Shown: in pieces, positions 24,860 through 35,512 of the stretch
How the letters are laid out: each line of letters starts with the position of its first letter
Numbering within the stretch: position 1 is the stretch's first letter
Assembly (NCBI GenBank): GCA_000827265.1
Contig: KN834788.1
Coordinates: 342,856 to 406,855 of the forward strand
Length of the DNA stretch: 64,000 nucleotides
Source: Collybiopsis luxurians FD-317 M1
Taxonomy: Eukaryota > Basidiomycota > Agaricomycetes > Agaricales > Omphalotaceae
Direction: 5' to 3'
Notes under the pieces: generated by a model
Told to the model about the DNA's origin: nothing
The model's input: the letters and a program-made list of their open reading frames with translations, nothing else
Database searches by the model: none
Made by a program: the position numbers and the translations under genes

Positions 24860-25885
24860 GGCTTAATTTCAAACAGAGTTAAATGTTCTCACGGAACTCG
24901 TGCCTCAAGCGAAGAGGCGCCCTTAGATTTCACTAGTTCGCTATCGCCACTAACCTTCCTTGTGCGGTTTTAGGAAGAGAAGACTCCTTTGTACCAAAAG
25001 ACGAAGGGTACTTCATGCAAGTCGAGGAAGAATTGTACGATTTGCGAAGAGCTCATGCTCATGGGCAGGAAGACGATATGAGAATGGCGTTGGATGGGTG
25101 TATGGGCGTGTTGGGAAGGTTGCTGGGCTCTTGACGGCAGAGTATGCTGCGTTCACGGATCTCGTATCGAGCTAGATGTGACGAGGTCAAATTTGCAGAT
25201 GATCTCTGCAAATAATGAAGTGCTAGAAGGTGCGTTGAAGAATTTGAGTTCGCAAGTGTCGTTCATGGTGTCGTTCATGGAGCCGTTGCAAAGCGGTTTT
25301 GATCATGTCATTTTGTCATTTTTCATTTCTATGTTTGATGTCGCATCATTATCCCTCGGTTTTCCGCTCTTTTAAATCTATTCGTTTCCTTCTACTGTCG
25401 GAAAGTCATGAAATTTACTGTTATGATGTAGCATGGCACAAATCCTCGCGATCAGTCTACCCAGACCCCACACCTTCCTCATCTTCTACCCACCTTAATT
25501 CTCTTTCCATCGGCCTCAAAATCAACGGCTAGTATCGTGCCCGAGTCTGCGTCCATATTAGGAAGACACCGTACCGTTTCATCTTCTAGCGTTTCTCTCG
25601 TCAGCACCATCTCCAACAATCGACCCAGTCCTCTCCGCCGAACTCGACTCTTTACAATCCTGCATTTCCGAGTCAACTCTCTCCGGCAAGAGTTCCAAAC
25701 CGACAAAGCCAGTCGGGAGAAGGAAGAGGCGGTGCAGTATCGGACCTCCGATTCAAAGCTCATAGTTCGCGCCCTACAGCTCCCGCCTGCATTTTGCCGA
25801 ACTTCGGGACCTAGTCGTCATGGATCCAACTTTCTGCGGGGTAACTGGGGGGAAGAAGCCGAATCCACAGCTAAGCCAATCGACA
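24860..25885 (+). pseudogene. Broken SEC2 copy with 5' flank
   Basis: Degenerate copy of the intact gene at 35513-37655. The flank at 24880-24960 matches the intact gene's upstream sequence near 35130-35220. The body then matches exon 1 (FVPKDEGYFMQVEEELYDLR, AHAHGQEDDMRMALDGCMG), with a frameshift near 25100 and a re-entry at ELDVTRSNLQMISANNEVLE. After the intron it matches exon 2 in pieces (ILGRHRTVSSSSVSLVSTI, NSLRQEFQTDKASREKEE). The proline-rich middle and most of the coiled coil are deleted. It is immediately followed by the downstream side of the 7-TM gene at 26.1 kb, an arrangement partly repeated at 30.8-31.8 kb. Confidence 0.75.
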
Positions 25886-26102
25886 TTGTAATGTAGCCAG
25901 GTGAATATCGCACGCGGAGCGCGTCACGTCGGGTATTTAAGTTGATGTTATTCAAAACCATTATACTAAACAAAAGACAACTATTCTATCACTTCCCCAG
26001 TGATTATTGTCCGGCGGACACCATATGCGAAGTTGAGAACTTGCTGTCTCTAGGCAGCCTGTGTAGATTTCGAGTTTGATCGACAGGGTGTAAAGTGTTG
26101 AG

Positions 26103-27394
26103 CTATGACTTCATCTTGATGAGAATGATTACAGCGATGGGGTAGCATGCCTGCATAAAGTTTTTGATTTCAGCGGCGGCCAAATGGGTACATGCGATAC
26201 TCACAGCGCCAACCGCGAATACGGCAAAAACAATATTCACCAACATCACGATGGCGCCTGTTGTCACATACGTCAGTATCACAGAGCAAGCAACGTAAAT
26301 TGATTGCATCGCGCAAAATACAGCGCCGGATTCAACCAAAAGCTTGAGGGCATCTCCAGTGTGAGTTTGCCTGTTATCTGAGCCGCGATGCTGGGCAGTT
26401 ATGCGAAGATGATTTCTGTTTTTGAAGCGTCAGAATATTTCCGTGAACGGCAGAGTAAAACAAAACTGAAACTTAAGAGAGCGCTATTTGGGGCTTCTGG
26501 ATGCTCACCTTGTTTCCCATCCAATCAAGATTGTGGCAAAAATATTGACAAGCAAGGAAATACCAGTCGAAAGCCAATCGAAGATAGTAACGCTGGATTC
26601 CTCAATCTGCAACTCGACATCGATCCAGATGCAGTCTCCTACGTTGATACCTTTGTTGGCCATAACAGAGATTGACATTTGTTCAAGGTCTGGTCTATGA
26701 CAGGCAGTGCTCACCTACATTGATGGTCATAAGAATCGCCAAGATGGCCCTTCGAGGGCGGCTTCGGCATAAAATCCATGCCCTCCATGCGACAATGAAA
26801 TCACTCAAAAGCAACTGGGCGTGGTTAGAGAATCATGGCAACAAGATGGCTCAAATGAGGACTTCCAATCTGTTTAGTAATATTATAGTGAAACTCACGT
26901 TGATTGTGAGAGGCCAGGCAGACATAAACAGTAAAGGTGAAACCTTGTTGTTCTCTGCCTGAATTTGAGCCTGAAGTCCTTGCTGTCCGCCGGGTATCAC
27001 CTTAACGACTGTGTACTGGGTGCTTAATAGGCTGAGTGCTTCGGAGTAACTGGTCTGCCAGGTAAAGCAGACGAATACTGTCATAAGAAAGGCAGTGAAT
27101 GTAATTTGTGAACGGCTCCAGGATGTTGTACTGCAAGGAAGAGAAGTAATTTGTGTGGCATGAGGGTTTAGCAAGTATCAGCAACTTTGGACGCATACGC
27201 TAGAGAACGAATGGTCATTGCCATTCCTAGAATAAATACACCTGCCATCGAAAGATAAGCCTGGTTGCCAACTATGTAATGTTGGCTGAATATCCATATC
27301 TACCATATCCAGTGGCAAGCACCATCATTATTATGACATCTAGGTATAGAGTTTGTGCTAGGGATACGATTGTCTGGTGCTCTTCCGGAGTCAT
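26103..27394 (-). CDS. 7-TM membrane protein, basidiomycete family (copy 5, twin of 31.8 kb copy)
   Basis: Starts MTPEEHQTIVSLAQTLYLD at 27394. Exon 2 covers about 27170-27300 (YLSMAGVFILGMAMTIRS). The third exon reads ITFTAFLMTVFVCFTW and ends SPLLFMSAWPLTINV. LLSDFIVAWRAWILC follows, then DCIWIDVELQIEESSVTIFD with LLVNIFATILIGWETR. The long exon has LKLLVESGAVFCAMQSIY. The end is ACYPIAVIILIKMKS, with no tail (stop at 26103). The last intron (54 nt) is in frame and stop-free. The gene and at least 450 bp on its 5' side are closely similar to 31550-33500, so the two are recent duplicates and may be subject to gene conversion. Confidence 0.72.
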
Positions 27395-27861
27395 GAAATG
27401 CAAATCTGAAAGAGACAATGGAAGTTTAGCAATAAGTTATTGTAATTTCATGAGGTGGCTTTTTAACGCTTGTTTTATAACAATCTGATTGCTTTTTGGG
27501 AATAGCAAAGCTGAAATCTACAAGCACTTAGAGATTAGAACTCGAAATGTTTATGAAGCCACACTGCCGATCTGCATGATACGTACGAGCAACACATGAG
27601 GTCGCGAGGCACCTCTGATGGAATCATCATAACATTTCAATTCAACGTTGTTTGTGCACATTGCAATGTCGCCTGCAATTGAAGGTATACATTCAGCACA
27701 AGTCTGGTTTAGTCCTTCATTTGAATGAAGATTGTATCTCTGCTAACCTGAGCTTAAGAACCAGCCCCCAACTAATATCCTCTTCGAGTTGAGTGGGGAC
27801 CTCAGACAAGATGAAAGTTCTTTCACATGGAATACTTCTCACAATGTTGTCTGCACTTCAA

Positions 27862-28032
27862 TAGTATCAGCAATTTTGGATGCATGTGCTAGAGAACAAA
27901 GGGTCATTGCCATTCCTAGAATAAATACACCTGCCATCGAAAGATAAGCTGGGTTTGCAACTATGTAATGTCGGCTGAATATTCATATCTACCGTATCCA
28001 GTGATTGTGCCAGGGAAGCGAGTGTAAGGTAG
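27862..28032 (-). pseudogene. Fragment of 7-TM gene (exon 2 and part of exon 1)
   Basis: A 170-bp piece nearly identical to 32850-33030 of the other twin gene: the cattcctagaataaataca stretch, then aatgtcggctgaatattcat, then gccagggaagcgagtgt. About 35 bp inside exon 1 are deleted. It lies where the 5' flank shared by the twin genes ends, so it marks a duplication junction and is not a gene. Confidence 0.75.
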
Positions 28033-29690
28033 AGTTGACCCGCAACTAGGTACATCATGTGAAAGTGACAACTCTGTGACCTTCCATGAATCCTGTATCT
28101 GCACATTCAGCTGTTGCCGTACCAGCAAAAGAGATAGCCAGTGTTGTTAAGGGAGCTCCTCCCTAAATTTCTTGTGAGCCTGTTTTGTAATTCTATGTTT
28201 ACAAAGTACATGTCTATTTGGTAGTGAAATATGAACATCGTCTATCTCCTCTATGAATTTGAAAGATAGCAAAAATTGGGCTCAGAGGAATGATGGAGAT
28301 GGTCAAAATAAAGGGTTCCTCTGAGCCTTTTTGAGACCCTCCATGAATATCTGATAGATTTTTGAGGATTTATGGGATTTTGTCACGCTTTGTCACTCTA
28401 TTGACACGTGATGTACCTAATTGCAGGTCAACTTTACTTTAGCACTTTTCAAGTTCAGTTTTTAACAGCTCACTTACAATCTCGATAGCGCTAATGACGG
28501 GCCATGTGGCAGCTGTATATGACAGTCTTTGTATGGCCGTACTTGATGCAAAGTGGGCCAACGCTACATCAGGAAAAGTACCTAAAGCCCAGGCAAATAC
28601 AGGAAGCCTGAGAGCACCCAGGAAATTGGCCAAAACCTAGGAACCTTCAGGCACTCTCAGGCAGTCCAAGTTGCTTAGGATACTTGGGCTTCCCAGGTTT
28701 TAGCCCAATTCCTAGGTGCCCTGGAAGATATTTGAAAGTGGCCTGAGGGTCCCTGAGGGCTCCCTGAGGGCTCCCTGAGGATCCCAGAGCATCCCAGAAC
28801 CTGAAATATTTTAAATGCTACAAATCATACAAAATTATATTGTAAATATTTGGTTATGTATTATTCATATGTAAATGCACAAGCAGAACATTTATTTGAT
28901 TAGAATTATGCAGAGGTTTTCACCTTTTCCATAAATCACATGATGAGCTCACCGTGAACTGTCTACAATCAAAAACATTTTCAAATGGTCAAATATGCAC
29001 AATATTATTATAACCTATTGTATATATACTATGTACATATGTATAGACTTTGTACTATGTAAATATACTGTTCTGGAGTATGGTAAGTCAATGCAAAGCT
29101 TACATTAATATATTGGACTGTACTTAAAGTGTGATAACTGAGTATGAAAACTGGAGTAATAGGGAACAATGTATCATTACAAGTACAATACTAAAGTATA
29201 TAAGAAGAGTAGAATATATAGAGTAGAGTAAGTAGAAGAACAGATGAAAGTATATTTTATTATTTCCCACTCATATATTGAAGCCTGAGGACACCTCAAA
29301 GATCCTGAGGGAACTTCAGGGATCCTCAGGCTCCACAGGATTAGGGGGGTGTCCTCTGGCACCCTGGGCACCCTATGTAGCCTAGGTCTCCTGAGAAGCC
29401 TTAAACAGCTTGAGGACAGCCTATGTGTGCCTAGGCTATAGGGCATTTTTCCCGATGTAATGCATGGCAGGACTCATGCTCTTTTCAGCAATTGGAACAA
29501 ATTACATACCTCATGGATCCTGGATCATCAATGTAATGAAAACTAACTAAAATTGTATAAATTGCCAAAATTAGATCAGTTCAAAATTGCCTGCCTTGGA
29601 CCAGGCACAGAGTTGTCAGAACAGAAACTCGGCATTACATGCACCCATAATATTGTAAAGATTTACCCGCAAGCTGTACCAAATTTGAAC
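28033..29690. other. No gene; CCTGAGG-rich tracts and hairpin
   Basis: Two GC-rich tracts built from cctgagg/cccagg/cctagg words lie at 28599-28805 and 29278-29445, on either side of an AT-rich core. Within the first, cccaggaaattggccaaaac (from 28617) is the imperfect inverse of ggttttagcccaattcctag (from about 28697), so it can form a long hairpin. This looks like non-coding repeat, perhaps the remains of an element. No coding frame of note. Confidence 0.5.
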
Positions 29691-29694
29691 CCCC

Positions 29695-31120
29695 AGCATG
29701 GATACGGTACAGGTATAATAAAGCATGGAACACGATGGACTTGCATGCGTGGAATTAGGTGGTCTATCCATTGGGCATTGGGGACTGGAATGGCGGATCA
29801 GAAGGTTTGGACATGACCTGTTTAATCCACGCAAGTGCCGATGACAGCCAGTTCTCAATTTGTATACTTGTCACCACCCGCAAAAGGTGACTTTTTCGTT
29901 GTTTTTGGCACCGTGGCATACGATAGGACAAATAGCACTTTCAAGGACAAAGGAGAACTTCAACAAAAGACGCTCGACAGCATCCGTCATTAAGCTTGGG
30001 TCACGAGCAGTCATGAGGAGGTCTTCCCAATTTGGAGAGCCTTCTGGGTTCACCTCGGTCAGCAAGGAGACTATAACGGCACTGCTCTGCTACAGACTAC
30101 GCATCACCGGCATCCATCCATCCATCAGACTTGGCACCTCTGCCACAAATTACTGTCAATGTCCCAGAGTTGCAATTGGGCAAATAAATACTTTCGTTTG
30201 AGTGCAATTTCCATCTGTTACTCTTCAAATCTTTAATTTAAGCTCTAATATATGTATGCAAGAGGCCTATTGGCTTCATGATGTGAAATATTTCGAGAAA
30301 AATATTGAGGATTTCCTGAAGGTATTGAAACTCCAGTTGCAAGTCACTTTTCGAAGCCAGCTCGTAATTAAACTGCTTTAAACTCCCAAAACTTATACTG
30401 TAACCAGATTACACCCATTTGATACTCATATCACCTAGAACTTGCTTTGAGCAGGCCAGGAGAGCGTAAGTTACAGTTTCCCATATGCTTTGGAATCACC
30501 GGACCGGATTGCACCTCCCGCCATTTTCTGACCTCAAACTGGCTTCGTGTTGGATACACCTGGAGCCATTCTAAGATTCTTAAACTTGGCTAAATTAAAG
30601 TTTAGGATATGTTTACAACATATGGAAAAAATAGAGCTCATCTGCTGAAAAATGCAAAAGTTTCTTGATACCGACATTTTCGCTTGCAACTCTGGGACAT
30701 TGATAGTAAAGGTTAATAATTTTTGCTGGCTGGATTTTGTATCCACCTAGATATTTGACAACATACCCTGACAGTGGCAGAATTTAGGAACAACTTTAAA
30801 TCCAAACAAATCGAAATGTTCCCATGTAACTCGGTGCCTCATGCGAACAGGCGCCCGTTGATTTCACCACTTTGCTATCGCCGCCCACCTTCCCTGTTGT
30901 TCTGTCGCGGCGTACACCGAATTGCTGTGCTAAACGACTGTAGCTACTAGCAGCTTAGTCTACTATCCTCTGTGACCTTCGTGGCAGAGAAAATTCCGAA
31001 TCTCTGTGGTAAAAATTATTGGAATTCGGTATTAGACAGGAAGGAGCTGGGCCTTTGGATGATCAGGTCATCTGTCTGGTATGTGTATGTGCTTGCTCAC
31101 TGGGTATCTACCTGACTAGA
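29695..31120. repeat. Segmental duplicate A of the SEC2 upstream region
   Basis: Direct repeat of 34568-35440, the region directly upstream of the intact SEC2 gene. The match runs from tggaacacgatggacttgca-like sequence through gaggaggtcttcccaatttg and the cgaacaggcgcccRttgatt segment to gacaggaaggagctgggcct near 31040. It is interrupted by a 554-bp MITE at 30153-30706. After about 31110 the similarity stops and no SEC2 body follows. Confidence 0.75.
30153..30706. mobile_element. 554-bp MITE, TA target site, 23-bp terminal inverted repeats
   Basis: The left end is ctgtcaatgtcccagagttg and the right end is the inverse, caactctgggacattgatag (one mismatch over 23 bp). TA flanks both sides (30151-30152 and 30707-30708). 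The duplicate segment near 35010 has a single uninterrupted acaaattacaggttaataat, which is the empty site. TA duplication points to a Tc1/mariner-type transposase acting in trans. The element has no coding capacity of its own: its single open frame has no transposase motif. Confidence 0.8.
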
Positions 31121-31767
31121 GAAGAAGAAGTGCTTGATATGGAATATAAAGCAGATAGTCAATGATACAATACTCTAATGAAAACTCCAGCCTTACTTGG
31201 TCCCTAGCATCTGTAGAACAGTCTTTCCACCCATACTTGGCTGGTAACCACTATAAACAAACCTGAGCACTGCAAAATCCTAATTTAGCAAAAGAATCAT
31301 CAGGTTCAGCTCTAGAAATAAATTGATCCACTTCCTTGCCACTTTTTTGACTTCGCTTCCTTCGATTGTACATTGCTGTATTATACTTTGCAGTGTGCTT
31401 GGCTTTGCACGACTCTCCGGATCGACCGTTTTCCTTTCTTTTTTGAGCCCGTGGTCTAAATCCGTTCGTATAAACGATGTTAATTTACTGTTTTTCACCG
31501 AGGACATGAAACATCCACAAGCGAAGGACCCGTTTGTTCTCTGCGGCGCTAAGGATAATGTAACCAGGTGAATATCGCGCGGAGCGCGTCACGCTGGGCA
31601 TTTAAGTCGGTGTTATTCAAAATCATTAAACTAAACAAAGGACAAGTATTCTACCACTTCCCCAGTGCTTATTTTCCTGCGGACACCGTATGCGAAGTTG
31701 AGAACTTGCTGCCTCAAGGCAACCTGTGCAGATTTCGAGTCTGATCGACAGGGTGTAAGGTGTTGAG

Positions 31768-33057
31768 CTATGACTTCATCTTGATGAGAATGATTACAGC
31801 GATGGGGTAGCATGCCTGCATAAAGTTTTTGATTTCAGCGGCGGCCAAATGGGTACATGAGATACTCACACTGCCAACCGTGAATAAGAAAAAAGCAATA
31901 TTTGTCAACATCACGATGGCGCCCGTCGTCACATATGTCCGTATCAAAGAGCAAGCAACGATAATTGATTGCATCGCGCAAAATACAGCGCCGGATTCGA
32001 CCAAAAGCTTGAGGGCATCTCCAGTGTGAGTTTGTCTGTTATCTGAGCCACGATGCTTGGCTGTTATGCGAAGATGATTTCTGTTTTTGAAGCATCAGTA
32101 TAATTCCGTGAACAGCAGAGTAAAACAAAAGTGAAACTTAAGAGAGTTCTATTTGGGGCTTCTGTATGCTCACCTTGTTTCCCATCCAATCAAGATTGTG
32201 GCAAAGATATTGACAAGCAAGGAAATACCACTTGAAAGCCAATCGAGGATGGTGAAGCTGGATTCCTCAATCTGCAACTCGACATCGCTCCAGATGCAGT
32301 CTGCTATGTTGATACCTTTGTCGGCCCACAGCAGAGATCGACATTTGTTCAAGGTCTGGTCTATGACAGGAAGTACTTACCTGCATTAACGGTCATAAGA
32401 ATCACCAAGATGGCCCTTCGAGGGCGATTTCGGCATAGAACCCATGCCCTCCATGCGACAATGAAATCACTCAAAATCAACTGGGCATGGTTAGAGAATC
32501 ACAATGAAGTAGCTCAAATGAGGACTTCTAATGCGATCAATAATGTTATAGTGAACCTCACATTGATTGTGGCAGGCCATGTAGACAAAAACAGTAAAGG
32601 TAAAACCTTGTTGTTCGCTGCCTGAATTTGAGCCTGGAGTCCTTGCTGTCCGCCGGGTATCATCTTAACGAGTTCGTACTGGGTGTGTAATAGGGTGAAT
32701 GCTTCCCAGTAAATAGCCTGCCAGGTAAAGCAGACGAATACTGTCATAAAAAAGGCAGTGAATGCAATTTGTGAACGGCTCCAGGATTTTGTTCTGCAAG
32801 GAAGAGAAGTGATTTGTGTGAGATGAGGATTAGGCAAGTATCAGCAATTTTGGACGCGTACCCTAGAGAACGAATGGCCATTGCCATTCCTAGAATAAAT
32901 ACACCTGCCATCGAAAGATAAGCCGGGTTGGCAACTATGTAATGTCGGCTGAATATTCATATTTACCATAACCAGTGGCTGTCACTACTAATGCTATGAC
33001 ATCCAGGTATAGTGTTTGTGCCAGGGAAGCGAGTGTTTGGTGCTCTTCCGGAGTCAT
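31768..33057 (-). CDS. 7-TM membrane protein, basidiomycete family (copy 6, twin of 26.1 kb copy)
   Basis: Starts MTPEEHQTLASLAQTLYLD at 33057. The third exon reads IAFTAFFMTVFVCFTW and ends LPLLFLSTWPATINV. The next exon is LILSDFIVAWRAWVLC, then NIADCIWSDVELQIEESSFT with LLVNIFATILIGWETR. The long exon has LKLLVESGAVFCAMQSI, two membrane segments and FLFTVGS. The end is ACYPIAVIILIKMKS (stop at 31768). The last intron (54 nt) is in frame and open; its translation VSISCTHLAAAEIKNFMQ differs from the twin copy by one residue. It differs from the twin mainly by point changes, and I saw no disabling change. Flanks upstream (to about 33500) and downstream (to about 31550) are also duplicated. 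Confidence 0.72.
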
Positions 33058-33499
33058 GAAATGCAAGAAAGAGACACTGCAAGTTTAGCACTAAGTTATT
33101 GTAATTTCATGAGTTGGCTTTTTAACTCTTATTTTATAACAATCTGACTATTTTGCGGGAATAGCCAAATTAAAATCCACAAGCACTTAGAGATTGGAAC
33201 TCAGTTTATGATACGTAGAAGGCCACACTGCCGACCGCCAGTGCATGATACATATGAGCACCATATGAGGTCATGAGGCACTTCTGTTGAGATAATTTTG
33301 ACATTACAATTCAACGGTGCTTGTGCACAATTGTAGTGTCACCCACCATTCTGTAATTCGAGGTATACCTTCAGCGTAAGCCTAGCCTCGTCCTTCACTT
33401 GAATAAAGATTGCATCCCTGCTAACCTAGGGTCATACTAAGATTCTTCAACTTGAATGGAGATCATGGACAAGATAAAAATCCTCTACAGGAATTATAT

Positions 33500-34565
33500 T
33501 TCGTCTGGCGCTGATTGATTCTCCAATCATTTAGTAAATTGAAACAGACGATGTGCTCGTATTTGATTGAAGATCATTGGAACAGATCGGGAACTGGAAC
33601 ACCTGAGATGCTGAGCTTCGTCCGAGTCATCAACTCACTTTCTCATCTACTGTATCAATACAACCATAAGTTTCATAGGGAGTTATGCATTATGCCATGA
33701 TCTTAAAAATTTGTAGTTCAGGGGGTCAAATTATGCATTATGATACATAAAATAAGTTCATCTCATGGGTTTTTATACATATTATATGGATGACACAGTC
33801 ACTAGGGTAGCCCATCTCAGCATTATTATGACTACCCTGGAAGACAGACTCTCAAATTTCAAACAGAAAGTGGTGCAAGTGCATTTGAGACCCCTGAAGA
33901 AAGCATTACTGTGTTATATGTTACATCCATCAGTAGTTCAAGCGTCCTTGTTACGCATTACGAATACAAAACAGCTTAGTTCACTGGGTAGTGTTATGTG
34001 TTACGTGAACTTGTGGTCGTATTCGTACAGTATTGGTATCTTCTCATGAATCCCATAGGCTACTACTTAGTCCTTTTTCAGTCTTTCAGAGGATATGCGC
34101 AGAATACTTCCACTGTCGTGCTCCAGTGTGCACGAATAGACTAACAGCTCCTTCACTCTTGTCAAGCATTTCCCTGGCCCTCAAAGTGATGTCTACTTCT
34201 AACACTTAGCGAAGAGTTGTAGTGCTCAATGGTAGCCAATAATGCCAAACAGAAAAGTCTCGTAAGGATCAAAGGCAGTGGGGATGTACTCAGAGAGTCT
34301 AAGTTAAGCATTGTCGGGAAGGCAGCTGAGGTAATAAAGCAGTTGGGATGGTAGATGGATTAATGCAGCCATCGGCTCACAATCAGTCCATAATTATGTC
34401 GAGAAATGTCCCAAATTCCGTGATGTCAGGCTAAGTTTTAGGAGTTCAACATGAGTCATGTTCCCTCCATCCAGCATGCATAACTCGGATTCCATATGTG
34501 CTTTTATATGACTTAACTTTTAACCAACTTAGAGTACCAGTATGCTGAACCTATCAAACAGGAAC
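33500..34565. other. Intergenic, no supported gene
   Basis: Short frames only (longest 94 codons at 33765-34049, no domain). Lies between the twin 7-TM block and duplicate B of the SEC2 flank. Confidence 0.45.
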
Positions 34566-34567
34566 TG

Positions 34568-35440
34568 AATGGTCCATGGAACACGATGGAATTGCACACA
34601 TGGAATCAGGTGGTCTACTCAAGGGGCATTGAGCACTGGAATGGCGGACCAGAGGGTTTGGACATGACCTGTTAAATCCACGCAAGTTCTGATGATGGCC
34701 GGTTCTCAATTTCTATACTTATCACTAACCGAAAAAAGTGACTTTTTCGTTGTGTTTGGCACCATGGCATACTGTAGGACAAGTAGCAGTTTTGATGACG
34801 AAGGACAACTTTAACGAAAGACGCTCGACGACATGCGTCACTGAACTTGGGTCATGAGCGCTTGAGCGGTCATGAGGAGGTCTTCCCAATTTGGAGAAAT
34901 ACCCTACCTTCTGGGCTCAGCTCGGGCGTCAAGGAAGCTATAGCGGTACCGCTCCCCTACAGACTACGGATCACACCGTCATTCATCCATCCATCAGACT
35001 TGACACAAATTACAGGTTAATAATTCCCGCTGGCTGGACCTTGCGTCCACTAGATATCCAGCAACATACTCTGACAGTGGCAATAGAACACGGCTGGACT
35101 TGGGAACAACCTTAAATCCAGACAAAGCTAAATGTTCCCACGCAACTGGTGCCTCATGCGAACAGGCGCCCATTGATTTCACCACTTTGCTATCGCCGCC
35201 CACCTTCCCTGTGGTTCTGTCGTGGCGCACACCGAGCTTGCTGTGCTAAACGGCTGTAGCTACTAGCAGCTTAGTTTATTATCCTCTGGGACCTTCGCGG
35301 CAGAGGAATTTCCGAATATCTGGTGTAAAAATTATTGGAATTCGGTATTAGACAGGAAGGAGCTGGGCCTCTGGATAATCAGGCCATTTGTCTGGTATGT
35401 GTATGTGCTTGCTCGCTGGGTATCTACCTGACTGTATTCG
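34568..35440. repeat. Segmental duplicate B, native SEC2 upstream region
   Basis: Direct repeat of 29695-31120 but without the MITE, and contiguous with the intact SEC2 gene. The SEC2 promoter must therefore lie in a duplicated segment. A third partial copy precedes the broken SEC2 at 24.88 kb. Confidence 0.75.
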
Positions 35441-35512
35441 TTTGCTAGTATTCAAATTTCAAGAGTTCATTAACAGAACTCACATTGTCCTTTTAAACAT
35501 ATAATCGTGTCA

